This document shows, in pieces, positions 22,542 through 34,784 of a stretch of 64,000 bases of DNA; within the stretch, counting starts at the first letter, position 1; each line of letters begins with the position of its first letter. Origin of the DNA: Thalassia testudinum (lineage: Eukaryota; Streptophyta; Magnoliopsida; Alismatales; Hydrocharitaceae); assembly GCA_037157565.1 (NCBI GenBank), contig JAZHRO010000039.1, positions 47,492,001 to 47,556,000 on the forward strand, given 5' to 3'. The translations under genes were made by a program, and so were the position numbers. The notes under the pieces were generated by a model, which saw nothing but the letters and a program-made list of their open reading frames with translations, was not told where the DNA came from and ran no database searches.

Positions 22542-22838
22542 TGGAATTGTGGAAAAATGCCTCCGTAGAACCCTTCGCGAAGCCTCCCTCTCACACCAGG
22601 AACTGCAGCAGCTCCTACAATGGCACGAAGCACCCTCAACCTCCTCTACGCAAGCTCTCCCCACTCACGGTCTCGTCCTCTCCTTCGTGCTCTCTAGAAA
22701 CTCCTCCTCGCGAGCTTACGCTCCAACAGCTTATCCTCCTTGCGCAGGTAGGGATGCAACGGTGAAGGAAGGGAGAGGTGTGTGGGTGCATCGTTCGAGG
22801 TTGGAGGGGGTGGGGTAGGTGTTGTAGACTCGAGTAGG

Positions 22839-25522
22839 TGATGAGCACCTCATCATGAACCCTAACTAGCACTTTTTGACCTAAATAATTGAACAAAAGC
22901 TCCTACAAAATCAAAGGGTAGACCTAAATCTGGGAATTACAAATCTAAGAATAAAACAATTCATAAGGGGTAAAACTGTAATTTTACCATTACATTGCAT
23001 AAACGAGATTTCTAAGGGTCTAAGCATAGGTCAAATGAGCTTAATAAGAGAAAAACTGGGATGATTTGATCAGGAAAGGGTTATGACAAAATCTGGGAAT
23101 TAAATGACATTCTGTAGCCCTAAAACAAAAGCACTTTAATTCACAAAGTTTCAGGTAAGATAAAAATCAATTAAATCCTCTAAAATTCATAAAAAAATAT
23201 TCCATAGGGTTTAGAACCTTCAATTTGGCCATTGGAACCTATCTTGACCTAAATTGAGAACCATACCCAATTTTTGACCTAATTTGGATTTTTATGCAAA
23301 ATATTTGGTCAAACTTGTTCAAACCTAAAATCCAACCTCACCATTGGATTCCTTAGGTCAAAATTAGGTTTATACCAAAATTTGGACCTAAGGGTTGGTC
23401 ACTTTGACCCACTTTACAAAATGATCCTCAACAATTACTTTTTGACCCTTAGCTTTTTAACTTTTGCAGAGACCCCCCTACCTTTCTCATCTCTTTCTTC
23501 AAAAGGGTCCCTCTACCCCCGCACTGTGCAGGCCCTACCTCCGGTGACTTTTCGCGGAGGATGGCGCTGCACAGACCTGGGGAGCCGACCCCATATTTGA
23601 AAGGACTCCTCGCGTTGTCCTCTTCTACATGGGTCGGCTCCCATGCCCTGCCGACCACCATACCTCTCGTACGAACGCACGAGAAGTATGGGTCTTTCTC
23701 CGACCATGCCTCTGGCAAGGAGCCCATGTCACCTCCTCGAGTTTCCCTCCCAGCCAGCACCTATTTAAGGAACGGCAGCCCCTACCGCTTCCTTCGAGCT
23801 TGTTTTGGCCAAGGAAATACTTCAATCTTTGTCTCCTCCTCCGGCCATTCGCCCGCAGGCTCCGGCAACCCTCCTCCGCTCTCGTCGCCCTGCCACCATA
23901 CCAGTGGCAGGGTTACCTTCGCCGTCGTCCACGATGCCTGGCCATACTAGCAGGCACCCTCCAACACCTCTTCCTCTTCGCCATCTTCTTCCCTGGGCAC
24001 TGTATTCTCCGGCAACGGCAGCACAGCCGCTCGTCGCCTCCTCCCCCTCCTTCGTTTGCTAAGTAGGTAACAACTATTCCCCTTTTTCCTTTCTTCATTT
24101 CCCCCTTATCTATATCATAAATCACTCACTGCCACACGACGACCACCATCACCTTCTCCACCTCTGGTAGACCACCGGCGAGGTGCAGCCACCGCGTCAC
24201 ACCTCTACACGCCTCGCCAGACACCCCACGAGCTCCGCCACAACTCACTAATCACAACCCCCTTCTCCATTCACTGCCACACACTCCTGACACACCCCCC
24301 AAACAAACCCACCTGCACAGCCACAGGGCGACCTGGGCACGCACGCCTAGGTCACCCCGTGGCCAGCTGTCCCCTTCTTCACCTTCGTCGTGATACGGCG
24401 AAGGTTTTCCTGTAGTCTGACAGGGCCGTTTTCATGTCTTGCAGATCCTAACCTCGGCAGCCATTGACAACTGCAAGCAGCTTGCTTGCTTCAGCACTCC
24501 AGGCCACGACCATCCCAGGTCTCTGCCTCAGGTTGTGCAGAAGATACTCGCACATGCTTCGGGGCTATCAATTGGCATCAAACGCAGCAACAGCTGCTAC
24601 GATCAGGGAAGCCTACTGCTGCAGGCGCAAGCGCGGAAGCAGGTGGGACTTTAGTCCCACCTCAGAAGCTTGCGAGCAAGCACCCCCGCTTAAATTGAAT
24701 TTGTGTTTCAAGCTTATCGCCTCAAAACACACTGGGGTGAGGTCCCTCGCCCCCCCTGCCAAGTCTCGTCCGCAACACTTCCCCCGCGGACCTGGCACTC
24801 GGATCCGACTAACCCTACCTGTGCACACCTCGCGCACCACCTACGTCGGTGTGCCTGGTCCCGGGCGCGTCACCCTACTCGCATACCCGGTTAAGGCTCT
24901 GGGAGAGCGAACCCTGGAGTGAATTTGAGAGAAAGGGACGTGGGGAGGATAGGGGTTAGGTTTTGCCTAACCGTGCACTATGCAGGAAAGCAGGAGAAGA
25001 AGGAGGAGGAAGGAGTGCAGCAGTGAGAAGAAGAAGAGAAGGAGAAAGAAGGAAGAAGAAGAAGAAATCAGGAAAGGACTTACACAGCAAAGGAGGAAGA
25101 TGAAGGCGGCACTATAGCCGCAGAGAAGATGAGGCAAAGAAAGAAAGAAAAAGAAGGACTAGGCACACAGCAGAGAAGAAGAGAAGAAGAAGAAGAAGCC
25201 AAGAGGAAGAAGAATCAGCAGCAACGGCAGCTGAAAGGAAAAGGCAAAACACTGTAGCAAGTGGAGTTTAAGTCGTCTGACCCTTAGAGTCAGACATCTG
25301 AAAAGAGAAAGAGAGAGGCAGACAAAAGGAGAAAGAGAGTGAAGAACAGAAGAATCAATTTTCCTTTCTTTAATCTTTTTTTTTGTAAAATAGTATATAT
25401 ATTGTAAATTGTGATTTTGTATGCTTCTAAAATCAAGTGTTGCTCCCTGAATTCGACCTCGGAGATTTTCTATTTTCGAGTAATAAAATACAAACAAACC
25501 GATCGGTCCAAAGCCGCTACCA
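22839..25522 (+). repeat. 5' LTR of the Athila-like element
   Basis: A 2684-bp LTR starting with the hairpin TGATGAGCACCTCATCA and ending GCTACCA, five bases before the primer-binding site. A core TATA-like CTATTTAAGG is at 23761. A 10-bp-stem inverted repeat AGGTGGGACT/AGTCCCACCT is at 24641-24662, overlapping the snRNA-type module. An (A/G)AAG-rich stretch follows (24985-25250), then a degenerate palindrome pair (AGTCGTC, AGACATC) near 25271-25300. TTGCTCCCT and GACCTCGG near 25441-25463 match the 3' ends of the solo LTRs. Confidence 0.85.
24654..24695 (+). promoter_or_regulatory. snRNA-type USE plus TATA-like box, 25-nt spacing
   Basis: GTCCCACCTCA (24654-24664; 9 of 11 positions match RTCCCACATCG) is followed 25 bases later by TTAAAT (24690-24695). 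The block CGCCTCAAAACAC then GGGGTGAGGTCC follows. Confidence 0.5.
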
Positions 25523-25527
25523 ATTTT

Positions 25528-25545
25528 TGGCGCCGTTGCCGGGGA
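25528..25545 (+). other. Primer-binding site of the Athila-like element
   Basis: TGGCGCCGTTGCCGGGGA is the primer-binding site typical of plant Athila/Tat elements (complementary to an Asp-type tRNA 3' end). It shows that 22839-25522 is a 5' LTR and that the element reads on the plus strand. Confidence 0.88.
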
Positions 25546-26477
25546 GTAACGAGCATTTTAGAAGCTATTAAATCACAATTTCTGATTGACTACTGACTTG
25601 ATCTTTCTTTTGTTGTGCAGGCATAGGAAGACAAGAAGAAACAAGCAGCCTCACAACAACTACACCAATGGACAGGTAATCTTCTATCCTCTCTCTTAAG
25701 CCCCTTAAATTCTAAAGAGAAAAAAAAAAGAAAAAGAAAAAGAAAAATCAATCTAGGGTTAACTGTCTTCTATACATAGTAATTCACAAAGTTGCCTGCT
25801 CTTAAATTTCAACACATTTTATCTGCATATCCACTTAAGGTAATTAGGGCTAAAACCTTCTTACTTGAGCTCTAGTTACCCAATCCTGAGGCAACTAATT
25901 GGACAAATTAGAGCCAACCTACGATTCTAAGCTAGGATTTTAGAGATACCTTCTAATCAAGAACTGAAAATTTCAAAAAGAGGTGTGCCTAAACCATTGT
26001 TTGAAAAGACCTATTAAGTGAAACCTTAAGCAATCCGGCTCTTAATTCACTTGAACCATAAAAGAAAGGACCTAATAAACTCTCTCAAGAACTAATAAGT
26101 GAAGTTGATCTCTTGGATCAACCAACCTTTAAATTAGGTCACTTTTTGCACACAAAAAGTTTAAAGTTCAAGTGAAATCCTAAGCACCTTGATCTTAATT
26201 AAAACTGGTAGACTTAAGAGGTCAAGATCCCCATTCTAGTCTACCTAGAATCTCAGTGACAAGAGAGGTCAGGTGGGGGAAACCTTGTAACCCGTGGGGG
26301 TGCTCTACCGTGTAGGGGTCTTCGCGGGACTCACCCTCTCTGGCTGCCCAGGTAATTCTCAGGTGGACGATCTTCTAATTAAAGGGTATCATCCGCCCCA
26401 AACCTCTATAATCACCCAACATTTTGGGTGTCTTGATTGGGTCCAACACCTTCTAATCTCGTCCAATCCATTAATGC
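25546..26477 (+). other. Athila-like 5' untranslated leader
   Basis: AT-rich leader between the primer-binding site and gag with no long open frame. Long leaders are usual in this lineage. Nothing else recognised. Confidence 0.55.
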
Positions 26478-28130
26478 ATGTTCGATAGGAGGTCCTTGAA
26501 ACCTCCTCTAGAAATCCACTCTCCCCGAGGCCAAGCCTCGATACCTTTGTTTGTGCGACAACCACTTCACATAGACCTCTCTTCTGACTCTGAACCTACT
26601 TCCCCTTCTTCTTCCACAATGGCTCAGCCTGTTGAAGAAGAGAATAATCTTGAGCACCAGCTCTAGCGATTCAATGATCTCTTCCAAAACTTCATGAACC
26701 CACCGCAGTGCCCCATGATGCGAGATCACTATAATCCTACTGCGGTGGCAATTAAGCCTCGAGTCAGAATCCCGACTGGAGGACCTGATTCCGAATTGAA
26801 GCCCAACATGATTCATGTTATACCTAAATTCTATGAGATTAACTCTGAAGACCCCTTCCAGCATATCAAACAGCTTAAGCATCTGGCCCAGACTTTCGGG
26901 TCAGATGCACAGAATCGGGATATCTTGCTCATGAAGATGTTCTCTTTCTCCCTTATGGACAAGGTAGCTCATTAGTATTAGACATAGACCCGCCCGATCA
27001 ACACTTGGGAAGAACTTCAATCCGAGTTTTTGAAGAAGTTCTTCCCCGTTGGTCGGACAAACGCCTTGCGCCATCAGATTACCCACTTTACGCAATAGAC
27101 AGGAGAACTTCTTCATGAGACATGGGATCGATTCCAGGATCTCATGAGAAAGTGCCTCCATCACGGAGTTCCTAAATGGAAACAGGTCCGGTCTTTTTAC
27201 AAGGGACTCCGTAAAGATATTAGACTGTTCGTCAATGCAACTTGCGGAGGGAATATCATGGGTCAACATGAAGACACCGTGTGGGAGATTCTCGAGAATA
27301 TGTGAGAGAACTCCATCAACAATGACTTCATGAGATTATTCGACTGGACGAATACCCATGCAGCAACGAACCTTAGGGGAGCAAATGAGACGCAGGGCCT
27401 GTCCGCATCAGTCGACCTGGAATTAATGGCTAGTCGATTGGACAAGGTCTAAATTATTGAGAAGAAGGTGGATGAGCTGACTCAACACCTACAGCGAGCC
27501 ACCTTTGCACAAAACTCCTTCGCACAACCACCTCCCGTACGGGAAACTGTGCAGAACATTTTTCACCGACTTTCTCCTGGGATGGACATGTATCCACCCC
27601 CATCCAACTCCAGGACCGGAGGGACCTCCGATCCTTTCTATTCTTTCCAAGGGAACCCCACTCCCCCATTCTCCGACTTTCCTGAGGCTCCTCAGACCTG
27701 CGAGGACCTCAACGCCATCCAGAATGACCCATTTTCCACCACCTACAACCTTGGATGGCGAAACCATCCCAATTTCCAATGGGCGGGAAATTCTCAGAAC
27801 CCAAGACCACCCTTTCAGCCCCGTCCATAAGCCCCTCGTCCTTACCAGCCGCCTCAGCCTCAGCCCAACACCACTTATCCATCTGGGCCCAACCAGAATC
27901 AAATGTCCCTTATCCTCCAGACTTTGGCTGACATTCAAAGAACGAATGTGGCTATCCAGAAGCAACATAAGGATGAAATCACAGAGGTCCGCAACCAACT
28001 CGCCCAGTTGGCAAATTCTCGCCAACTTGGCACACTTCCTTCTCAGCCTCTTCCGAAGCCAAATAGCGTGCCGGCCCAGCGGCGCGTTATGAACCCAAAC
28101 CCGAGCCAAGAACACATGATCTAACAGGCC
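26478..28130 (+). pseudogene. gag: Athila-like gag, broken by nonsense codons and frameshifts
   Basis: The frame from 26478 reads through SSSTMAQPVEEENN and, past a TAG, into MNPPQCPMMRDHYNPTAV. The conserved Athila gag domain follows: KFYEINSEDPFQHIKQL, MFSFSLMDKVAH, TWEELQSEFLKKFFPVGRT and HGVPKWKQVRSFYKGLRK, with GGNIMG after it. Several TAG/TGA codons stand where the family has Gln or Trp, consistent with C-to-T changes at methylated sites. The tail (27468-28130) is Pro/Gln-rich with a Gln/Leu coiled stretch near 27900-28020. It once encoded the capsid protein; this copy cannot. Confidence 0.85.
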
Positions 28131-28599
28131 CCTTCTATTCATCACCCGACGGGATGGAAGCTTCAACCACCTATGCGGGTTACCAACAGCAGCAGCCCAT
28201 CCTACCAACCCCCAACAAAACCAGGCAAGACTAAATTCGGTAACAACCCGTAGTGGTAAGGCAACCCAAGATCCACCTTATCTAGACCACTACAAGCCTG
28301 GTAGTGACCCAAACCCTAGGACAGTTATCCAGGATGTTCCTATCCCTGTCCCAGATCAAAAACCCAGACCTATCATAGAGGAACCAACCAAGATTCCATT
28401 TTCCGAGGCCTTGACCAAGGGAAAGAGGACAGCTAAACCCGTGGCTCCCGAGGAGGACCTGATCAAGCTCTTTGAGCAGGTCCAAATAAACATCCCCTTG
28501 ATGGATGCAATCCGTCACGTACCGGCTTACGCACGATTCTTGAAGAACGTGTATACTCCTCAGCGTAAGCCGCGAACCAAGAGTGGGAGTCTCATTGTA

Positions 28600-29576
28600 C
28601 TATCAGAGTAAGCCAGCTCTGTAATCCTGAGTAAACTCCTACCCAAGGCAAAAGACCCAGGCACTCCCCTGATTTCATGCAAGATTGGTGAAACCCAGTT
28701 TGATAAAGCACTATTAGACCTAGGTGCCTCCATAAACTTGATACCCACATCCCTACTTAACCACCTAGAAGAATCCGAACTGAAACCAACTGAGGTGACA
28801 TTGCAGTTAGCCGATCGATCTATCAAGTCACCTAAGGGAATTCTTGAGGATGTTATTGTTAGGGTACGGGATTTCTACTTCCTTGTAGATTTTATAGTTC
28901 TGGACATGGACGCACCTGAAAATCCAAGGGATACACCAATCATATTAGGGAGACCTTTTCTGGCCACTGCAAGGGCCAATATAAGTTGTGAAGAGGGCCA
29001 AATAGAGCTGAAATTTGGAAATCAGACTCTTAAGATTGATATCTTTAAGGCCCAACAAGGGATTAATTGTAGTGTCGTTGAACAAATTTGTAACATCAGA
29101 AACGTGGTTGATGAACCACAAATTAAGGACAACATGATTATCCCCCATCAACCACAAGAAGATCTTAAACCGCAATTAGAGGAGTCAGAACTTGATCCAG
29201 ACAGACCTATAACTCCTACCCTTGTACCCCACACTCACTCTGAACTACCCACTGCTGCTGATAATCCCATTCTTGAACTCAAACCCCTTCCCGATCATTT
29301 GAAATATGTCTTTTTGGGTTCCAATCAGACACTTCCGGTGATTATAAACTTCAAACTCACACTTGACCAGGAATCCCATCTGATTGTTGTTCTCCAGCAA
29401 CATCGTAGAGCCATTGGTTGGACTCTTGATGATTTGACTGGAATAAGTCCCTCTTATTGCACACACTGCATTTATTCTGAAGAGGGTGCACAACCTTCAC
29501 GTGAGATGTAGAGACATCTGAATCCTAATCTGCAAGAGGTCCTGAAAAAGGAGATCATTAAGTGCTAGAAGCAGGG
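28600..29576 (+). pseudogene. pol: Athila-like protease and start of RT
   Basis: Open from the ATG at 28738, but the protease begins upstream. LLDLGASINLIP near 28713 is the Athila form of the retropepsin active site (D-L-G-A-S). PIILGRPFLATARA follows at the expected distance. The linker then reads LKPLPDHLKYVFLG, HRRAIGWTLDDLTGISPSYCTHCI, which is the segment just before RT in this family. A TAG at 29509-29511 and another near 29566 break the frame. RT is then interrupted by solo LTR C after ATCAT (29577-29581). Confidence 0.88.
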
Positions 29577-29581
29577 ATCAT

Positions 29582-32471
29582 TAGTAACTGGCGGTAGGGC
29601 GTATCCTGTCTTTATGATTATTTATGGTTTACAATCGTTGTAGTATATGACAAAACAGCTACCAGATTACTACAGAAATTTTTTACTTGGAATAATAAGT
29701 TTTCCCAAGGTCGAACTCAGGGAGCAACTAGAATTTTAGAAGTATAAAAGTTCTCAATTATGTTACAAAAATAAGAAGAGAGAGAGAGAGATAGATAGAG
29801 AGAGTTTTGTTGGCTTCTTCTTCTCTCTTCTTTCTTCTCTCTTTTCTTCTTCTTGGTCGTTCCTCTTCTTCTTCTTTCTTCTTTCTTCTTTTCTTCCTGC
29901 CTTCTTTTTTCTTTAACCTGCGGCTGTGGTGATCTGTTTCTTCTTTCTCCTCTCTTTTTCTTTCTTTCTTTCAGCTGCAGAGTCTTCCTTTCTTCTCAGC
30001 CTACCTTGTTCTTTTCTTCTTTCTCTTCTCTGCTTCCCTCTTTCTTCTCTTTTCTTACGGCTATGTCATCTTTCTTCTTTATCTTCCTTCTTCTTGCTCC
30101 GGCCGCTGCCCTTCCGTCAACTGACTTAATGCTCAGACAACTTAACTGTGGGTTTGCTACAGTGCGGCTTCTTCTCTTCTTCAGCTCCTCCCCTTCCTTT
30201 CTTCTTCAGCTGCTCAATGCGGCTAAAGCTTCGGTCGCTCCTCCTCTCTTCTTCTTCCTTAGATTGCTTCTTCTTCTTCTTTCTTTCTTTCTTTCCTGCG
30301 CGCACACACAATGGTCAGTGCAAAACCTACCCTACCCTTCCCCGCATCTCTCTCTTTCTTAGAATCTCTCTTAGGAATGCTCTCCCAGAGCCGGGTAATC
30401 AGGTTCGGGTAGCGCGCCCGGGACCAGGCCCACCGGCGTGCGGTGGTGGGCGAGGAGTGCGTGGTCGGGTAATCGGATCCGGCCCAGACCCGCGGGGCAT
30501 GAGCGCGGGCGAGGGCGAGCGAGCGCGTGGCACGCTGAGTGCGGGTGAAAAGGACCTGACCCCTATGTATCAAAGGCAACAAGCCTGATACACTTTTCCA
30601 ATTTAAGTGTGGGCGCTCGGCTGAACACTTATGAGGTGGGACTAAAATCCCACCTCCAAATCACGTGCTCGCAGGCGAGGGAGCTACTGCCAATTGGGGC
30701 AGCTGCGAAGCTCACGACCCAATTGTAGGCCTGGGTGCCTTCGCAGCAGCTGTCCGCGCTGCCTGGGATGTGCGCCTGGGCTGGAGAAAGCCTGGAGCTA
30801 CGAGCGAAGGAGCTGCAGCAGCTCAGCAATGGCGGCGAGGGGGCTCTGACCTGAAAACACAATGACGGCCTCTCGGCCACATCAGAAAACGTAGGAAGCT
30901 TCGCTGGAGTGTGGTGAAGACGGTGCGGGGGTCGGCGAGGTGCGAGAGCTCGTGTGGAGGTAGACCTAGGTCAGACTGTGCGCAGGAAGATGGGCTTGTT
31001 CGGGGGGTGGTCGGGCGGTGATTGGCAATGAATGGAGAGGGGGGATCGGTTGAGTGGAGTGAGGGGGAGCCTCTGGGCTGGTCAGCGAGGGGTGAGGAAG
31101 TCTGTGGAAGTGGGATGGCCTCGCCGGAGAAGGTGACTGGAGATGAGGAAGATGGAGTTGGACAGTGGCGATCGGGTGGTTGAAATGGCAAATTAATAGG
31201 GGAAAATTACAAGGAAGAGAGAGAGGAAACTTTGTACCAATTTACTCGATGAAGGGGGAGAGAGCATCATCCAGCTCGTGCCTGCCGGAGCTGAGGGCAA
31301 AGATGCCCGGGAGGAGAGTATCAGCGACAAGGAGGCGATCGGAGGGCGCCAGCTGGTACGACCTATCGCGAACGACAGGACAGAGTAAACTCTGCTGCAA
31401 GTAGGGCAGCAGAGCGACGAGGAGGAGGAGGAGAAGATCGTCGGAAGCTTCGGGCGTTCTGACCGGAGGAGGAAGAGATGAAGTGCGAGGTATTTCTCCG
31501 CCAGAGGAAGCTTGAAGGAGACGGCAGACCTTGCCGCTCCTTATAAAGGCCCTGGCGCGGAGAGGGAATCGAGGTGGCGACGTGCCAGCCTCGCCGGAGA
31601 GTGGCCGGAGAGGATATCCATGCCTTCGTGCGTTCGCACGAGAGGCATGGTTGATGGCAGAGGGCAGGAGAGGGTCCCTAACATAGAGGACGTCGCAGGG
31701 AACCCTCCGTCTGTTCTAGAGGACGGCCGCCCTGCCTTGCGCGGTGCCATCCTCCGCACAAGGTCGCCGGAGGCATGGCGCTGCGCAGAAGTGACAGGGA
31801 GGACCGTTCTGCAAAGAATGACGTGAATTTGGGGCCTAAATGTAAGGGTTTCAAAAGATAAGGGTCAAAAAGTAAATTAAGAGGACCAATTTGTAAAGTC
31901 GGTCAAGATAGTCTTTTCTTAGTCCCAAGTTTTTATACTATATGAATTTGAATCTAAGGATTTTAATGGTAAATTTTGATTTTAGGTTGGACCATGTTCG
32001 ACCGGTCAATTTACGTAAAAATCTAAATTAAGTTATTAATTGGGCATGGTTCTCATTTTAGGTCAAAATAGGTTTTAAAGGCCAAATTGAAGGTTATAAA
32101 CCCTAGGGGATATTTTTCTATGAATTTTAGAGGGTTTAGTTGATTTTTATCCTACCTCAAACCTCGTGAATTAAAGTGGGTTTGTTTTAGGGTTACATAA
32201 TGTCATTTAATTCCTAGAAGTTGCTATAACCCTTTTCAGATCATATCATCCCACTTCCCTTCTCATTAAGCTTGTTTGACTTATGTTTGGACCCTTAATT
32301 ACCCTATTTGCATACTGCATTTGTGAAATTATAGTTTTACCCCTGATGATTTGTTTTATTCTTTAACTCAGAATTCACTGAGTTAAACCTCTCTTTGGGA
32401 TTTGTAGGAGCTTTTTCACACATATTTAGATTAGATTGTGCTAGTTAGGGTTCATGATGAGGTTCTCATCA
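29582..32471 (-). mobile_element. Solo LTR C, Athila-like, TSD ATCAT
   Basis: A 2890-bp LTR between perfect ATCAT duplications (29577-29581 and 32472-32476), inside the host element's RT. Minus-strand start is the hairpin TGATGAGAACCTCATCA (32471-32455). The 3' terminus is TA on the plus strand instead of TG, a single decayed base. TATA box CCTTTATAAGG near 31549-31539. A (GA)/(GATA) microsatellite is at 29773-29806, and a long CTT-rich tract at 29815-30300 mirrors the GAAG tract of its relatives. Confidence 0.9.
30601..30642 (-). promoter_or_regulatory. snRNA-type USE plus TATA-like box, 25-nt spacing
   Basis: Minus-strand GTCCCACCTCA (30642-30632), then TTAAAT (30606-30601), 25 bases between. 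The USE forms one arm of an inverted repeat GAGGTGGGA/TCCCACCTC (30634-30657), as at 24641. Confidence 0.5.
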
Positions 32472-33790
32472 ATCATCTACCCAATCTCCGATAGTCATTG
32501 GGTAAGCCCAATCCAGGTTTTGCCTAAGAAGGCAGGGCTCACCACCATCACGATTGAAACCGGAGAGGTCATACCTACCCATATAGCCAACTCGTGGATA
32601 GTCTGCATAGATTACCGAAGACTCAATTCCTCCATGAAGAAGGATCATTTTCCACTACCGTTTATTTATCAGATTCTCGAGAAGTTAGCGGGAAATAGAT
32701 TCTTCTACTTTCTTGACGGGTACTCCGGTTACAACTAAGTGGCAATTCATCCAGAGGACCAAAAGAAGACCACGTTCACCTGCCCCTTCGGGACTTACAC
32801 GTTCCAAAGGATGCCTTTCGATCTCTGCAATGCACCCGCGACTTTTCAGCGGTGCATGCTTGCCATATTCTCTGATATGGTAGGTGATTATCTGGAAGTC
32901 GTCATGGATGACTTCTCAGTTTTTTGGGCATCATTTGACGATTGCCTCCAGCACTTGGTTCACATACTCAGGCATTATATTGACGTAAATCTGGTTCTTT
33001 CCTAGGAAAAGAGCCACTTTATGGTGCCTGAAGGGATCGTCCTGGGACACTTAATTTCTGAGAGAGACATCCAAGTGGATCGAGCCAAGGTTAGCCTGAT
33101 TTCTAAACTTCCTATGCCTAGCTCGATCAGGTACATCTGATATTTTCTATGGCACATCAGCTTTTACTGTCGTTTCATCCCTGATTTCTCAAAAATTGCG
33201 TGCCCCCTGACCAGTCTTCTCTCCAAGGATGTACCCTTTGAGATTTCCAAGGAATGTACTCAAGCTTTTGAGATCCTTCGTGACCGAGTCACCCAAGCCC
33301 CGATCCTACAGTCCCCTGATTGGTCTCAACCCTTTGAGATCATGTGCGATGCATCTGACTTCGCTGTAGGAGCGATTTTGGGGTAGAAGATTGACGGGAA
33401 ACCCGTGGTCATCTACTATGCTAGCAAGACACTTGACGAGGCTCAACGTAACTACACGATTACAGAGAAAGAGTTGCTAGCTATAGTATTTGCCCTCAAA
33501 AAATTCAGATCTTATCTCCTGGGTTCCCATGTCATAATCTACTCGGATCACACAGCTGTGAGGCATCTCCTTGCAAAGAAGGACGCGAAGCCTCGATTAA
33601 TCCGATGGATCTTGTTGTTGCAAGAATTCGACCTTGAGATTCACGACAAGGCGGGAAGACAGAATGTGGTAGCTGACCACTTGTCTCGCCTTCCTTCTGA
33701 GATCATCGGCACTTCTGGATCCATTACGGAGCATTTTCCTGATGAGCACCTCTTGGCTATTGGTACAGGCTTCCATGGTTTGCTGATATA
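32472..33790 (+). pseudogene. pol: Athila-like RT and RNase H
   Basis: Directly after solo LTR C the RT continues IYPISDSHWVSPIQVLPKK, CIDYRRLNSSMKKDHFPLP, FYFLDGYSGYN and FGTYTFQRMPFDLCNAPATFQRCM. The catalytic VVMDDFSVF has its Asp pair at 32907-32912. RNase H shows EIMCDASDFAVGAILG, YTITEKELLAIVFALKKFRSYL, IYSDHTAVRHL and NVVADHLSRLPSE, with all expected acidic residues present. In-frame stops include 32736-32738 (TAA), 33003-33005 (TAG) and one near 33384. Motifs are well kept despite the stops, so the copy died after a period of constraint. Confidence 0.9.
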
Positions 33791-34780
33791 GTAAACTACT
33801 TGGCATCACACCAGATCCCGTCTGATTGGCCGAAGGCCAAGAAAGACAAGTTGCACTCCGATGCCAAGTACTACATCTAGGAAGACCCGTACTTACTCCG
33901 CATAGGTGCTGACCAAATTATCCGACAATGTGTCCCGGAAGTCGAAATCAATGATATTCTCCCTTTCTGCCATGACCAGGCATGCGATGGCCACTTTTCT
34001 GGGCACAAAACCGCATCAAAAATCCTCCAATGTGGCTTTTACTGGCCCACTATCTTTAAGGATGCATATAGTCACTATAAGGCATGCAGTCATTGCCAAA
34101 CTTTGGGCAACATAAGCCATCACGACATGATGCCATTACAGCCGATTCTCGTATGAGAGATTTTTGATATTTGGGGGATTGATTTTATGGGCCCCTTCCC
34201 TATCGCGGACGGTTTCGAGTACATGTCGCTGTGGACTACGTGTCAAAATGGATTGAAGCCATTCTAACCTGAGCCTGTGATCACAAGATCGTCATCAAAT
34301 TCGTTCATCAGAATATCTTCTCACGGTTCGGGATTCCTCATGCGATCAACTCTGATGGAGGGACCCATTTTACCAATGCTCAGTTTAGGTCACTGATGAC
34401 CAAATACGGGGTGTCTCACTGAATCTCTACTCCTTACCACCCCCAGACTAATGGTCTAGCTGAGCTATCAAATCGGGAGATCAAGAAAATCCTGCAGGTT
34501 ACTATTTGACCTGACAGGAAGGATTGGTCATCCTGACTTCCGGAAGCTTTGTGGACTTATAGGACCGCCCACAAGATCCAATTAAGCATGTCTCCTTTTA
34601 GACTGGTGTACGGGAGGCATGTCACCTTCCCGTCGAACTGGAGCACAAAGCCTATTGGGCAGTACGGAGCTGCAACTTAGGTCTTTCTAAGGCTGGAACC
34701 CACAGAAAGCTTCAAATAAGCAAGATTGATGAATTATGCCTTGATGCGTATGAGAACTCGCGAATCTACAAAGACCCCCA
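33791..34780 (+). pseudogene. pol: Athila-like integrase, broken; C-terminus missing
   Basis: A zinc-binding H/H/C/C region is readable (CHDQACDGHFSGHK, then YKACSHCQ, 33970-34100). The catalytic core follows with WGIDFMGPFP near 34175, SDGGTHFTNAQF near 34352 and PYHPQTNGLAELSNREIKK near 34435, giving the D, D and E positions. Several stops and a frame change occur. Coding similarity ends about 34780, where LTR-like sequence begins. The rest of the internal region, including any env-like ORF, and the first half of the 3' LTR are gone. Confidence 0.85.
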
Positions 34781-34784
34781 CAGA

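Larger units (their letters stand above)
21506..22838 (-). repeat. Old Tekay-type LTR, segment 3 of 3
   Basis: Continuation of the LTR from 2087 and 5528: it resumes CCCGTATGG where the 5689 LTR has CCCGTAGGG. It then has the GTCCTAGG-type blocks, the CCACTCTAC and GGGGGC blocks near 21809-21840, and motif arrays. It is cut at 22839 by the Athila-like 5' LTR (preceding bases GTAGG). The expected last few hundred bases are not found to the right of that element. Confidence 0.72.

Noticed and set aside
23561..24066. Overlapping open frames of 129 and 145 residues near 23.6-24.1 kb
   Set aside because: They are inside the Athila-like 5' LTR around its TATA box, Pro/Ser-rich, with no domain and no counterpart frame in other LTR copies.
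29853..30362. A 169-residue Leu/Phe/Ser-rich frame resembling membrane segments
   Set aside because: It is the translation of a CTT-rich low-complexity tract in solo LTR C.
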